Shown here in pieces: positions 21,400-31,220 of a DNA stretch of 64,000 nt (its first letter is position 1; each line of letters opens with the position of its first letter). Under the pieces are notes generated by a model. It was not told the DNA's origin. It did no database searches and worked only from the letters and a program-made list of their open reading frames with translations. The DNA is from Pseudomonas frederiksbergensis (GTDB taxonomy: Bacteria; Pseudomonadota; Gammaproteobacteria; Pseudomonadales; Pseudomonadaceae), in contig NZ_CP018319.1 in assembly GCF_001952935.1 (NCBI RefSeq), positions 3,430,001 through 3,494,000 of the forward strand, in the 5' to 3' direction. A program made the translations under genes and the position numbers.

Positions 21400-21999
21400 A
21401 TGAGCGTTTCTCACCGCCGTCCGGTTCCTTTGCCCAAGGCGTATCGTCTGCTCAATCACGGCCCGACCGTGCTGGTCAGCGCGGCCCACGACGGTCAGCG
21501 CAACATCATGGCGGCGGCCTGGGCCATGCCGCTGGATTTCGAGCCGCCGAAAATTGCCGTGGTGCTGGACAAGTCCACCTGGACACGGCAATTGCTGGAG
21601 GCTTCGGGCACATTTGTGCTGAATGTTCCCTGCGCCGCCCAAGCCGATATCGTCCAGACGGTGGGTTCGACGTCCGGCCTGGAATTGACCCGGGATCAAG
21701 GCCGGGACAAGTTCCAGATCTATGATTTGCCGACGTTCAGCGCTGAATTGATCGATGCGCCGATGCTTGAAGGCTGCGTCGCCTGGCTGGAATGCCGACT
21801 GCTGCCGGAACCCGAAAATCACCAGCAATACGATCTGTTTCTGGCCGAAGTGATTGCCGCTCAGGCGGACGAGCGAGTGTTCAGTGACGGTCGCTGGCAC
21901 TTCGAAGGGCAAGACGCGTTGCGCACCTTGCACCATGTGGCGGGCGGACATTTCCTGAAAATCGGCGATCCAGTAGACGGCAAAACCTTGCAGCCGTAA
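21400..21999 (+). CDS. Flavin reductase-like FMN-binding protein
   Basis: A 199-residue protein of the flavin reductase-like, FMN-binding split-barrel family. Characteristic segments are TVLVSAAHDGQRNIMAAAWAMPLDF, read as xVxV(S/T)xxxxxxxNxMxxxW, then KIAVVLDKSTWTRQLLE and FVLNVPC. ATG 21400 has AGGAG upstream. The likely role is NAD(P)H-dependent FMN reduction or flavin-dependent oxidoreduction; no partner oxygenase gene is adjacent. Confidence 0.85.
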   Translation: MSVSHRRPVPLPKAYRLLNHGPTVLVSAAHDGQRNIMAAAWAMPLDFEPPKIAVVLDKSTWTRQLLEASGTFVLNVPCAAQADIVQTVGSTSGLELTRDQGRDKFQIYDLPTFSAELIDAPMLEGCVAWLECRLLPEPENHQQYDLFLAEVIAAQADERVFSDGRWHFEGQDALRTLHHVAGGHFLKIGDPVDGKTLQP

Positions 22000-22011
22000 G
22001 CCGCCTGCCTT

Positions 22012-22380
22012 TCAGACCCAGACGTCATTTTGCGCAGTGCGCTCGCCACCTTGGCTCCCGGTGTTCAGCACACCCTTGGGCTCGATCAGCAGGAGTTTCA
22101 CCTCCTGCTCGGCGAACGGTTTGTGCTCGACACCTTTTGACACCACATACATTTCGCCGGCGTTCACCAGCACGTGGCCATCGCGAAAGTCGATCCGCAG
22201 TTGTCCTTCGAGGACGATGAAGGTTTCGTCGGTATCCTGGTGATCGTGCCAGATGAAATCCCCCAGCAGTTTCACCACCTTGAACTGGTAGTCGTTCATT
22301 TCGGCGATGACCCTGGGCGTCCAGTACGGCCCGATCCTGGAGATTTTCTCAGCGAAATTAAGGCTTTCGTAAGCGTTCAT
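22012..22380 (-). CDS. Small cupin-domain protein
   Basis: A 122-residue single-domain cupin. Motif 1 is visible as WHDHQDTDETFIVLEG and motif 2 as GEMYVVSKGVEHKP, giving a putative metal site of three histidines and a glutamate. The function is unknown; small cupins of this type may be isomerases, dioxygenases or binding proteins. It is transcribed away from its convergent neighbour (flavin reductase-like), 12 nt from that stop, and follows the AraC-type regulator on the same strand, which may control it. Confidence 0.85.
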   Translation of the reverse strand: MNAYESLNFAEKISRIGPYWTPRVIAEMNDYQFKVVKLLGDFIWHDHQDTDETFIVLEGQLRIDFRDGHVLVNAGEMYVVSKGVEHKPFAEQEVKLLLIEPKGVLNTGSQGGERTAQNDVWV

Positions 22381-22457
22381 GCAGCAGCTCTCGTGGTTTG
22401 ATCGTGCATCCACGATAACCAGCGCATCGGTGGGCTTCTTGAACGATTGTGCGTGGC

Positions 22458-23267
22458 TCAGCGGCGGTGCATTTTCATCCAGCGTGCCGGCGACAAGCCG
22501 TAGGTTTTGCTGAATTGCCGGGTCATGTGGCTCTGATCGGTGAAGCCGGCGATCAGCGCGGCGCTGACCAGTGACTGGCCCTGGATCAACAGCGAGCGGA
22601 CCAGGTCGAGGCGGCGCATGGTCAGGTATCGATAAGGGCTGGTGCCGAACAACAGGCGAAAATCCCGCGACAGACTCCAGCGATCTCGACCGCTGTGTTG
22701 CGCCAGTTCTTCCAGCGTCACGGTGCGATCCAGCGCGCTGTGGATGAATTCGCGCGCGCGTTCGGCGGCCACGTAGTCGAAGCTCTGGCGTGTGGCAGGC
22801 ACGCCGGAAACGCTGTTCAAGGCTTGGGCCAGATCGAACAGCGCGTCTTGCTCTTCCAGAGGTTCGAGGGGGCAATCGAGGCTTCGCAGCAGCACGGCGG
22901 TGGCGGTGAACAAACGTGGATCGGCTGACAGGCCAGTCTTGATAAACGGCAACGGCTGGCCGCCGAGCATTTGCTGGATCAGCGCCGGTTCGATGTACAT
23001 CATTCGGTACTGGAACCCGGTCTCGGTGCCGGCTTCGCCATCGTGAACTTCGTCCGGGTGCAGCACCATGGTCCCGCCCGGCAGACTGTGGCGCCAGCCA
23101 CCGCGGTACTGAAAACTCTGCACCCCGGCCAGTGTATGGCCAATGGCGTAGGTATCGTGACGGTGAAGGTCGTAGCCGTGTCCGGCAAAAAACGCCTCGA
23201 AACGCTGAAGCCCGCCAACGTCGGGCGCGCGGTGGAACCAATCGATGGGAGGCGTGTGCTTGGCCAT
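22458..23267 (-). CDS. AraC-family transcriptional regulator
   Basis: A 269-residue regulator with an N-terminal cupin-like AraC ligand-binding region (HRHDTYAIGHTLAGVQSF) and a C-terminal pair of HTH motifs (LEELAQHSGRDRWSLSRDFR and SAALIAGFTDQSHMTRQFSK). The RxLxxQxxL-type helix is represented by VRSLLIQGQSL. It is divergent from the LysE-type exporter, a pairing often seen when such a regulator controls the exporter; that link is inference. Confidence 0.9.
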   Translation of the reverse strand: MAKHTPPIDWFHRAPDVGGLQRFEAFFAGHGYDLHRHDTYAIGHTLAGVQSFQYRGGWRHSLPGGTMVLHPDEVHDGEAGTETGFQYRMMYIEPALIQQMLGGQPLPFIKTGLSADPRLFTATAVLLRSLDCPLEPLEEQDALFDLAQALNSVSGVPATRQSFDYVAAERAREFIHSALDRTVTLEELAQHSGRDRWSLSRDFRLLFGTSPYRYLTMRRLDLVRSLLIQGQSLVSAALIAGFTDQSHMTRQFSKTYGLSPARWMKMHRR

Positions 23268-23416
23268 GGTGGTGTTGCCTTGAACTCAATGCTGAACACG
23301 TTACCCCACTGACCAACCGCCTGTCTGCTGCCGATCGAATCACCCGGCCGGTAGAAATAACCCGACTAATGTTGCAAGGTGTTGCATGTTTTTAAGCCAC
23401 GAAGGCGCTCCACATC

Positions 23417-24058
23417 ATGGAAATATCCCACCTGAGCTACGCTGCCCCGTTGTTGTCATTGGCGCTGTTGTGGACGGTTGCGGTGGTGACGCCGGGGCCG
23501 AACTTCTTCAACACCGCGCAACTGGCTGCCAGTTGCTCCCGGCGCCACGGGGTCGTCGCCGCACTCGGCGTGGCCACGGGCACGGTGCTTTGGGGGTTGG
23601 CGGGTGGTCTGGGCATCAAGTCGCTGTTCAGCGCAGCGCCGACGCTCTACCTGAGCTTCAAGATTGCCGGCGGTTGTTACCTGATCTATCTGGGTTTGAA
23701 GCAGTTCAAACGCAAACCACCGAGTGTGCCGGGCGATAACGGCTCGCTGAATGTCGCCGGTCGCACGCTGCTCTCGGCTTATGGCCGGGGCTTTGTGGGC
23801 AACATGACCAATCCCAAGGCCGCGCTGTTCGTTGCGACAATTTTCGCTACGGCCATGCCGGCCTCGCCGCCACCGATGTTGCTGGCGCTGGCCGTGCTGA
23901 CCATGGCGACCTTGTCATTCAGTTGGTATTGCAGCGTGGCGCTGCTGTTCGCCAGCCGGCGGGTGGCGGGTGCTTATGATCGTTCGCGTAAATGGCTGGA
24001 TCGCTTCGCCGGCAGTTGCTATCTGCTGTTCGGCGCGCATCTGGTGGCCAATCGTTGA
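23417..24058 (+). CDS. LysE/RhtB-family amino acid exporter
   Basis: A 213-residue membrane protein with five to six hydrophobic segments and the family motif TPGPNFF near residue 27, plus NPKAALFVATIF in the central region. LysE/RhtB proteins export amino acids or related metabolites; the substrate is not identifiable. It is divergent from the AraC-type regulator and 10 nt upstream of ddl, so the two genes may be cotranscribed. Confidence 0.88.
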   Translation: MEISHLSYAAPLLSLALLWTVAVVTPGPNFFNTAQLAASCSRRHGVVAALGVATGTVLWGLAGGLGIKSLFSAAPTLYLSFKIAGGCYLIYLGLKQFKRKPPSVPGDNGSLNVAGRTLLSAYGRGFVGNMTNPKAALFVATIFATAMPASPPPMLLALAVLTMATLSFSWYCSVALLFASRRVAGAYDRSRKWLDRFAGSCYLLFGAHLVANR

Positions 24059-24068
24059 GGAGTTCTGA

Positions 24069-25163
24069 ATGAGCAAACTGCGGGTAGGTATTATTTTTGG
24101 CGGCCGTTCGGCTGAACACGAAGTGTCGCTGCAATCGGCGAAAAACATCGTCGATGCCCTGGACCGTTCGCGCTTCGAGCCGGTGCTGATCGGCATCGAC
24201 AAGCAAGGCCACTGGCACCTGAATGACCCTTCGAACTTCCTGCTCAACCAGGAAAACCCGGCGCTGATCGCCCTTAATCAATCCAACCGCGAACTGGCCG
24301 TCGTGCCGGGCAAGGCCAGTCAGCAGTTGGTGGAAACCTCCAGTCAGGAAATGCTGGGACACGTCGATGTGATCTTCCCGATCGTCCACGGCACCCTGGG
24401 CGAAGACGGTTGCCTGCAAGGCTTGCTGCGCATGGCCGATCTGCCGTTTGTCGGCTCCGATGTGCTTGGTTCGGCCGTCTGCATGGACAAGGACATCAGC
24501 AAGCGCCTGCTGCGTGACGCCGGGTTGGCGGTCACGCCGTTCGTCACCCTGACCCGCGCCACCGCAGCGCGCACCGGGTTCGCCGAGGTGCAAGGCAAAC
24601 TCGGCTTGCCGCTGTTCGTCAAACCGGCGAACCAGGGATCTTCCGTGGGCGTCAGCAAGGTGAATGATGAAACCGAGTACGCGGCAGCGGTGGAGCTGGC
24701 CTTGGGGTTCGATGAGAAAGTCCTGGTCGAGTCCGCCGTCCGTGGCCGCGAGATTGAGTGCGCGGTGCTCGGCAACGAAGACGCCATCGCCAGCGGTTGC
24801 GGCGAAATCGTGGTGCGTAGCGGGTTTTATTCCTACGACAGCAAATACATCGACGCTCAAGCGGCGGAAGTGTTGGTGCCGGCAAACATCAGCATCGAAG
24901 CCAGTGAGCGCATCCGTGCCCTGGCCGTCGAGGCGTTTCAGGTGCTGGGCTGTTCCGGGCTGGCGCGGGTCGACGTATTCCTGACCGAGAGTGGCGAAGT
25001 GCTGATCAATGAGATCAACTCGTTGCCCGGATTCACCCGCATCAGCATGTACCCCAAGCTATGGCAGGCCACTGGTATGACTTACAGCGAGTTGGTCAGC
25101 CGTTTGATCGACCTCGCGCTGGAGAAGCATCAGGCGCGACAGGCGCTGAAGATCTCTCGCTAG
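24069..25163 (+). CDS. ddl: D-alanine--D-alanine ligase
   Basis: A 364-residue ATP-grasp ligase joining two D-alanines for peptidoglycan synthesis. N-terminal [17 protein letters not shown] is diagnostic, and the C-terminal metal/ATP site [11 protein letters not shown] is intact. Length and lack of mur/fts neighbours match the stand-alone DdlA type rather than the DdlB encoded in the division cluster. It follows lysE by 10 nt. Confidence 0.95.
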   Translation: MSKLRVGIIFGGRSAEHEVSLQSAKNIVDALDRSRFEPVLIGIDKQGHWHLNDPSNFLLNQENPALIALNQSNRELAVVPGKASQQLVETSSQEMLGHVDVIFPIVHGTLGEDGCLQGLLRMADLPFVGSDVLGSAVCMDKDISKRLLRDAGLAVTPFVTLTRATAARTGFAEVQGKLGLPLFVKPANQGSSVGVSKVNDETEYAAAVELALGFDEKVLVESAVRGREIECAVLGNEDAIASGCGEIVVRSGFYSYDSKYIDAQAAEVLVPANISIEASERIRALAVEAFQVLGCSGLARVDVFLTESGEVLINEINSLPGFTRISMYPKLWQATGMTYSELVSRLIDLALEKHQARQALKISR

Positions 25164-25228
25164 GTTGAATCAGGCGCGCCGTGACCTCCGAAGTCGTCAT
25201 CCAGCTCGATGGCGACGCTCACGGCGTC

Positions 25229-25426
25229 TCATATCATTTTGGGTATGTCGGCCTGATTCGTCTGCTGACGCAACCGCTTCGATTCATAGGCTTCGATCAG
25301 CGTGATCATAATGTCGAAGTAATCACCCTCAGGAGTGCCAGGCTCTGGTTCGTTGTCGAACAACGCTGACACGTTCTTGAGGGCTGCACGATATTCCTCG
25401 TCGGTGTGAATGGGGCGGATGTTCAT
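25229..25426 (-). pseudogene. N-terminal fragment of a HigA-like antitoxin
   Basis: A 65-residue frame matching the start of HigA/COG5499-type antitoxins (MNIRPIHTDEEYRAALKNVS, then FDNEPEPGTPEGDYFDIMITLIEAYE). It stops before the expected XRE-type HTH domain, which is absent from the following sequence. No toxin gene is visible upstream. It is most likely a truncated remnant, though expression of the short peptide is possible. Confidence 0.65.
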
Positions 25427-25558
25427 GGGTTACTCCATCTCGACGGTATCAGCGTCGATTGCGTCTTACTGTTTGTGAGTGCCGACTCTATCCAAGAAGC
25501 AGTCATTTGTAGGTAGGAAAAGGCTGCGTGAAGTGGCCGATCAGGATGTATCAGGTGT

Positions 25559-25589
25559 AAAAAAGGGCCTACCTCCCGGTAAGCCCTTG
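25559..25589 (-). terminator. Terminator of ggt
   Basis: On the minus strand, AAGGGCTTACCGGGAGGTAGGCCCTT forms a hairpin followed by TTTTAC. It lies just after the ggt stop codon. Confidence 0.85.
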
Positions 25590-25607
25590 CTCATTCCCAC
25601 GTAAGAC

Positions 25608-27440
25608 TCAATCCCCCAACGCCGCCCCCTCACGCCGCGGATCGGCCCCGCCCGCCAGCGACGTTTTCCCTTGCGCATCCTTGACCCGCACAATCGCCTG
25701 GGTCCCGCTGGTCATGTCGATCTCGTTCACGCTGTGGCCTTTGTCTTTCAGCGTTTGAATCAGCGCCGGGCTGAACTGCCCCTGTTCCAGTTCGGTCGGG
25801 CCGTTGCGGCTGCCGAAGTTGGGTAGGCTGATGGCGGTTTGTGGGTCGAGGTTCCAGTCGAGCAGGCCGATGGTGGATTTGGCGACGTATTCGATGATCT
25901 GCGAGCCGCCGGGGGAGCCGATGGTGGCGAGGAATTCGCCGCTCTGACGGTCGAAAATCAGGGTCGGTGCCATGGACGAGCGTGGGCGTTTGCCGGGTTC
26001 GACGCGGTTGGCAACCTTCTGGCCATTCTCTTCGGGGATGAACGAGAAGTCGGTCATCTGGTTGTTCAGCAGGAAACCCTGAACCATCAGGTGCGAGCCA
26101 AACGCGGATTCCACCGTGGTGGTCATGGACACGGCGCCGCCTTCGTCATCCACCGCCACCACTTGCGAGGTGGAAATGCGCAGCGGCGAGCGGTCCGGTG
26201 CGTAGGCGACCTGAATGCCCGGCGGGGTGCCGGGTTTGGCCGTGCCCATGCTGCGATCGCCGATCAGGGCCGCGCGGTCGGCCAGATACGCAGGGGCCAC
26301 CAGACCTTTGACGGGGACGGGCACGAAGTCTGCGTCGGCCACGTACAGCGCGCGGTCGGCGTAAGCCAGGCGCTCGGCCTCGGAGATCAGGTGCACGGCT
26401 TCAGGCGCCGGTTCGATGCCCGCAGGTTTGTTGGTCTTGACCGGTTTGAGCGGCGCCAGGGCAAAACGCGGGTCACGGGTTTCCAGGGCCTGCAAGGTGC
26501 CGAGGATCTGCGCCACGGCAATTCCGCCCGACGACGGTGGCGGCATGCCGCAGACCTGCCAGCGTTTGTAGTCGGTGCACAGCGGCGCGCGCTCCTTGGC
26601 GCTGTAGCCGTTGAGGTCGTTCAACGACAGGCTGCCCGGGTTGGCGTGGCCCTGAACCTTGGCGACGATTTCCTGTGCAACGGGGCCTTTGTACAACGCG
26701 TCCGGTCCTTCCTTGGCGATGCGTTTGAACACCGCGGCCAGTGCCGGGTTTCTCAGTGGGGTGCCTGCGGCTTTCGGGCTGCCATCGGCATTCAGGAAGT
26801 AGGCGGCCATGTCCGGCGAGCGTCGAATGGACGAATCCGAAGCGATCAACTGGTGTAGGCGTGGCGAGATGGCGAAACCTTGATCCGCGAGTTTGATCGC
26901 CGGTTCGAACAGCTGTGCCCAGGGCAGACGACCGTGTTTCTGATGGGCCAACTCAAGGGCCCGCAACACGCCCGGTGTCCCGACTGAACGACCGCCAATC
27001 TGCGCCTGGGTGAACGGCATCGGTTTACCGTCGGCTTGCAGGAACAGCTTCTCGGTGGCGCCGGCCGGAGCGGTTTCGCGACCGTCATAAGTGCGCACCG
27101 CCTTGCCATCCCAGAGCACGATAAAGGCACCACCGCCAATGCCTGAAGATTGTGGCTCGACCAAGGTCAGCACGGCTTGCATCGCAATCGCGGCATCGAT
27201 TGCCGAACCGCCCTGACGCAACATCTCCCGCCCAGCCTCGGCCGCCAGCGGATTGGCCGCGGCTGCCATGTGTTTCGAGGCGTATTGGGTCTGCAGGTCG
27301 GCGCGATAACCTGACGCGGCTTCGGGCGCGACAGGCAACGTTGAAGTGGTCGGGGCGCTACAGGCTGCGAGGGTTAAAGCTGCGGCGATCAGCGAAAAGG
27401 CTGACAGGCGATAGCGGCTCAAGTGAAAGGCTGAGAACAC
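25608..27440 (-). CDS. ggt: Gamma-glutamyltransferase (glutathione hydrolase)
   Basis: A 610-residue member of the Ntn-hydrolase gamma-glutamyltransferase family, cleaving glutathione and gamma-glutamyl peptides in the periplasm. The N-terminus is a lipoprotein-type signal (LTLAACSA). The autoprocessing nucleophile Thr is in RISTSQVVAVDDEGG, and the small subunit keeps FLLNNQMTDFSF and the C-terminal GSPGGSQI. Size is typical (about 580-610 residues). A terminator follows it directly. Confidence 0.93.
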   Translation of the reverse strand: MFSAFHLSRYRLSAFSLIAAALTLAACSAPTTSTLPVAPEAASGYRADLQTQYASKHMAAAANPLAAEAGREMLRQGGSAIDAAIAMQAVLTLVEPQSSGIGGGAFIVLWDGKAVRTYDGRETAPAGATEKLFLQADGKPMPFTQAQIGGRSVGTPGVLRALELAHQKHGRLPWAQLFEPAIKLADQGFAISPRLHQLIASDSSIRRSPDMAAYFLNADGSPKAAGTPLRNPALAAVFKRIAKEGPDALYKGPVAQEIVAKVQGHANPGSLSLNDLNGYSAKERAPLCTDYKRWQVCGMPPPSSGGIAVAQILGTLQALETRDPRFALAPLKPVKTNKPAGIEPAPEAVHLISEAERLAYADRALYVADADFVPVPVKGLVAPAYLADRAALIGDRSMGTAKPGTPPGIQVAYAPDRSPLRISTSQVVAVDDEGGAVSMTTTVESAFGSHLMVQGFLLNNQMTDFSFIPEENGQKVANRVEPGKRPRSSMAPTLIFDRQSGEFLATIGSPGGSQIIEYVAKSTIGLLDWNLDPQTAISLPNFGSRNGPTELEQGQFSPALIQTLKDKGHSVNEIDMTSGTQAIVRVKDAQGKTSLAGGADPRREGAALGD

Positions 27441-27586
27441 GTGGGGGCACTCCGTCCGTGGGAAAGATCAGGGGACTTTATCGGCCGAACGGAAGCGACG
27501 CAAACCACGCGCGCTGCCGCAGGTGCGGTCGATGCCACTTTGTGATCGAGTGCGGGACGTATCAAACTGAATCTGATTGAGCAGCT

Positions 27587-28495
27587 CTATCCCGCCGACA
27601 GTGACTGGCAGGCGATGGTCTGGCTGCGGACCTGGCAGATCTGGGGGCGGGCGTTACCAACATTGTCGGCAATGCGTTCCTGGCGGGATTGGCGCGGACG
27701 TGGCCTCTCTTTGCCCGAACTCGTGCGGTTCAAATTCTCCTGCAACCGCAGCAGGCTTTCTTCGCCGACGCGGATGAAGCCGCTGCGGGGCTGATCCAGG
27801 TCGAGGATGAGGGTGAAGACCATGGCAATCAGCACCGCGAAAATGGCCGTCGAGCCGTGCCGTCGACGGTGGCCCAGGCCATAGCTGTAAGCGATCAAAC
27901 CCAACGCGCCGATGGCCACGACGAACAGCAGATTGATGACGGTTGCCGGGACATGATTGTCCTGCTCGGCGCGACGCTTTTCATTGGCGTTGTAGACGTC
28001 GGTCATCGACTGGATCATCAGGTTCATGGCGGCTGTCGCTTCGCCCTGGGCCTCGGCGGCGGTGGCCAGATTCCATAACTGGTCCTCGATCGTCCGCGAC
28101 GATGCGCTGGCCGTTTTCAGCAGTTTCTCGTCCGTGCCGGCGCGCAGGTACTCAATCCGCGCCGAGACATAATCCTTGAGCAGCGCTGTCACCTTCCCGC
28201 GCAGGTCAGGCGGCAGCAACTTCGCTCGCAGATAGGCCGAGCCGATGACCGTGACTTCATCTTGAATCAGTGTCTTGCGCGCTTCGAAACGTGAAGTGGC
28301 CATGGCGAAGTTGAAACCCAGCAACAACGTGAGCAAAACGAGGAGGGCGGTTTGCAAAACGGTGAGGTGGGATCGGGCCGAATCACTGCTGTGAGTTCGG
28401 TGATGACGGCCGAGACGAAAAGCGAGTTCCAGCACCACGCAGAAAATGGCGACCGCGATGAAAAACACAATGATCTCGTCCAGGCCCCAGTACAT
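27587..28495 (-). CDS. DUF4239-like (bestrophin-like) membrane protein
   Basis: A 302-residue protein with two hydrophobic segments near the N-terminus (residues ~6-25 and ~47-67), a long helical middle region and two more segments at ~187-235, followed by a basic tail. This layout matches bestrophin-like DUF4239 proteins of unknown role. The Arg/Gln-rich last ~40 residues look less conserved and may reflect a divergent C-terminus. Confidence 0.72.
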   Translation of the reverse strand: MYWGLDEIIVFFIAVAIFCVVLELAFRLGRHHRTHSSDSARSHLTVLQTALLVLLTLLLGFNFAMATSRFEARKTLIQDEVTVIGSAYLRAKLLPPDLRGKVTALLKDYVSARIEYLRAGTDEKLLKTASASSRTIEDQLWNLATAAEAQGEATAAMNLMIQSMTDVYNANEKRRAEQDNHVPATVINLLFVVAIGALGLIAYSYGLGHRRRHGSTAIFAVLIAMVFTLILDLDQPRSGFIRVGEESLLRLQENLNRTSSGKERPRPRQSRQERIADNVGNARPQICQVRSQTIACQSLSAG

Positions 28496-28602
28496 AGGGT
28501 GGTCTCTCTGCGTTTAGCTTTGGCGTTAACTGTAGGAGAGAACCGCGAAGTGTGGGGACTAACCGCCCTGTGGACAGGGAGCACTTTTCTCGAGGCATAA
28601 AA

Positions 28603-28634
28603 AAACGGCCTACCTTTCGGTAAGCCGTTTTTAG
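28603..28634 (-). terminator. Terminator after tRNA-Met
   Basis: A symmetric hairpin, AAAAACGGCTTACCG, loop AAAG, GGTAGGCCGTTTTT on the minus strand, lies directly 3' of the tRNA. It is strong in both directions. Confidence 0.88.
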
Positions 28635-28638
28635 TACT

Positions 28639-28715
28639 TGGTGGCTACACAGGGACTTGAACCCCGGACCCCAGCATTATGAATGCTATGCTCTAACCAA
28701 CTGAGCTATGTAGCC
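28639..28715 (-). tRNA. tRNA-Met (CAT anticodon, elongator type)
   Basis: A 77-nt cloverleaf on the minus strand: acceptor GGCTACA pairing with TGTAGCC, D-arm AGCTCAGTTGGTTAGAGC, anticodon arm AGCATTCATAATGCT with CAT anticodon, T-arm with GGTTCAAGTCC, discriminator A and encoded CCA. The body resembles elongator tRNA-Met more than initiator or lysidine tRNA-Ile2. Confidence 0.95.
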
Positions 28716-28831
28716 AAGTGGCGCGCATTATTGGCTCGTAACGGAGATGTGTCAAGCGTAAATCTAAAATATTTCTCTACGCTTTCAACCGCTTATCCGC
28801 CTGACCCGAAAAAACCGGCCAGGGGAGGGTG

Positions 28832-30889
28832 TCAACTGAGCTGAAATCTCCCGGTATTGGCACTCAAGGCCTTGCTGCCTTGGCTCAAGGTGTCCGCTGC
28901 CAGGTTCACCGCCCGTGCGCCTTCGAGCAAGCGTACCGCCGCCTGATCGACTTGCTGGATATTGCCGCTGACCTCGTCGGCGGTGGTCGCTTGCTCGTCG
29001 ACCGCTGTGGCGATCTGCGCCAGGGTATCGGTGACGCTCTGCACGGCACTGGCGATTTCCCCCAGGCGTTCGCCGAGGCCAGTGACGGCCTGGGCGTCGG
29101 ACTGAGCCTGGCCGCAAGCGGCTTCCATCAGGCTCACCGCTTCGTTTACGGTGTTGCGCAGGCTATCGACAGTCCCGGCAATCTGCGCGGTGGAGGACTG
29201 GGTGCGTTGCGACAGGCTGCGTACTTCATCGGCCACCACCGCAAAGCCACGACCTTGCTCACCGGCGCGAGCGGCCTCGATGGCGGCATTAAGTGCCAAC
29301 AAGTTCGTCTGCTCAGCAACCCCGCGGATGGTATCCACTACCAACTGAATCTGTTGCCCCTGCTCACTGACCCGGCCCAGTGCGGCAGCGGTGTCGTTCA
29401 AACGCTGATTGAGTTGCTGAATGCTCGCCGTCGTGCGCAGGCTGTCACGGCTGCTGTCGGCGGCGATGCGCTGGGTATGCTGAGCGCTGCCGGAGGCCTG
29501 TTCGCAACTCTGGGCGACCCCTTGGGAGGTCGCCGCCAATTGCGTGGCTGCCGCGGCGATCTGGCTGATCTGCAACTGCTGGGCTTCGACTTCCCCCAAG
29601 GCGCCGCTGGAGTGATGGTTAAGGGTGCGCACCGCGTTGCTCAGCTGCAAGGTTTCATGATCGACCCCCAGCAGGCTGTTGCGCAGTTGCACCACCGCGA
29701 CGTTGAGGGCGGTGCTGATGGCGGCCAGCTCGTCGCGGCCTTCTACCGGTACTTGCAGGCTCAGATTGCCGTCGCGCAAGGCTTCGGCCAGCAGGGTAAT
29801 GCCGCTGGCGCTACGACGGATCGAGGCCTGCAAGCAGATGAACAGGTACAGCGCGGCCAGCAGCAGGCAGCCGAAAATGCTCGCGACCAGGATGAACTGG
29901 CGGATGGCGGAGCCGTGGTAATAGTCCAGACGCTGGTCCAGCGACACCAACGATTGCTGACGCAGCGAAGCGAGGTCGGCGAGCAGGGTGTCGAGGCTGC
30001 GTTCGAACTCGTCCGGCTTGAGCTTGATGCTGCCGCCGAACACACCGTCATCGAGGACTTTCAACTCGGCGTCCAAATGCTTGAGGCTGTCATGGTATTG
30101 CCCGGCCCAGGCTTGCAGCGCGCTAGGCAGTCGCGCTTCCAGCAGGCTGGCGGTTTTGACCAGTTGCTCCCGGGCGTCACCGATGCGGCTGCGCAAGTCC
30201 CGCAGTTGCAGACGACTTTGCAGGGTGAACTGCCCGGACACTACAGAGGCCTGGCCAACGCTGGCGAGACGGCCGACTCGTTCAATCAGGTCCGGTGCGT
30301 GCTGCGTGGAGATCTGCGTCAGTAGATAGGTTTCCAGCCACGGCGCCAGCGTCAGGCGATTGTCCATGGCAATCTGCTCGCGCAAGGCTTGCAGCGCGCT
30401 CAAGGCATTGGTGAAGCGATCGTAACCGTCCGGCCACCAACCGACGCTGCTCAGGCTTTTCGAGTCCAGGCCGTTGAGGGCGCTTTGCAGCGCTTGATAA
30501 CGGGCCAGGGTTTCGCCCTCGGCGCCTTCGGTTTGCAGTGCGTTGCCGAGGTCCATGGTGGCTTGGGCGACGGCGGGCTGAACCGTATCGAAAGCCGCCA
30601 TCGCCGCGATCGTCGCGGGGGTCGGCTGACGATTGGTTTCCGTGGCGCGCCAGCGAGCTGCGCGGTCACGCTGAGCGGCGAGCAGGTTATCCAGAGCGTC
30701 CAGGGCGAGCAGTTGCCGAACCCCGGCACGTTCGCCGGAGATCAGGTTCAGTTTGTCGCGATAGTCCTGCCCGATCATCCACAGGCTGCCCGTCAGCGGC
30801 AGGATAAACAGTAGAAATAACAGCTGAAATTTGCGTGCGAAGCCAAAACGCCCCAGCAACCCGATCCCCGGTGATAAAAAAGCCTGCAT
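28832..30889 (-). CDS. Membrane-bound methyl-accepting chemotaxis protein
   Basis: A 685-residue chemoreceptor. It has an N-terminal membrane segment (residues ~24-42), a large helical periplasmic sensor domain, a second membrane segment near residue 340, a HAMP-like linker and a C-terminal signalling domain with [20 protein letters not shown]. The periplasmic region, with DNLLAAQRDRAARWRATE, is reminiscent of NIT (nitrate/nitrite-sensing) sensor domains, a tentative assignment. ATG 30889 has AGAGGAG upstream. It lies between the tRNA and a divergent MFS gene. Confidence 0.88.
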   Translation of the reverse strand: MQAFLSPGIGLLGRFGFARKFQLLFLLFILPLTGSLWMIGQDYRDKLNLISGERAGVRQLLALDALDNLLAAQRDRAARWRATETNRQPTPATIAAMAAFDTVQPAVAQATMDLGNALQTEGAEGETLARYQALQSALNGLDSKSLSSVGWWPDGYDRFTNALSALQALREQIAMDNRLTLAPWLETYLLTQISTQHAPDLIERVGRLASVGQASVVSGQFTLQSRLQLRDLRSRIGDAREQLVKTASLLEARLPSALQAWAGQYHDSLKHLDAELKVLDDGVFGGSIKLKPDEFERSLDTLLADLASLRQQSLVSLDQRLDYYHGSAIRQFILVASIFGCLLLAALYLFICLQASIRRSASGITLLAEALRDGNLSLQVPVEGRDELAAISTALNVAVVQLRNSLLGVDHETLQLSNAVRTLNHHSSGALGEVEAQQLQISQIAAAATQLAATSQGVAQSCEQASGSAQHTQRIAADSSRDSLRTTASIQQLNQRLNDTAAALGRVSEQGQQIQLVVDTIRGVAEQTNLLALNAAIEAARAGEQGRGFAVVADEVRSLSQRTQSSTAQIAGTVDSLRNTVNEAVSLMEAACGQAQSDAQAVTGLGERLGEIASAVQSVTDTLAQIATAVDEQATTADEVSGNIQQVDQAAVRLLEGARAVNLAADTLSQGSKALSANTGRFQLS

Positions 30890-31220
30890 GCCCCATGACT
30901 CCTCTGGACACCACGCACCATTGGCGTGCGTCGCAACCGTTGCGGTCGCGACCGGTGCCCTTCTAAAAGGCCTCGAAAGTTCACCCTCGCCAGCTCTGTA
31001 GGCCGGCTCTGTAGCGAAACTTCCCATTCTCGGTCCCCTTTGTAAGGGGCCGCGTTGAAGCGGATTACCAAGGCAAGATTCAGACCATGGCGTTGCGCTA
31101 TCACCTTTTCAACGATGAAAACGAGGTCGTTAGCAGGCTAAGGGGATGGCGCGGTTGCACCGAAAAATGGCACATTGGCGCACCTGCCCGTGTGCACCCA
31201 TCTGTTGTATGGAAACTCTT

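Noticed and set aside
22381..23343. Extension of the cupin frame upstream to 23343 on the minus strand
   Set aside because: The extension overlaps the AraC gene in another frame and is Arg/Pro-rich; the cupin starts at ATG 22380.
28639..28715. tRNA-Met as the integration site of the element
   Set aside because: The element begins about 4.7 kb away after ordinary chromosomal genes, and no duplicate of the tRNA 3' end is seen on the right side.
28829..30325. 498-codon plus-strand frame opposite the chemoreceptor gene
   Set aside because: A shadow of a conserved MCP with no family resemblance of its own.
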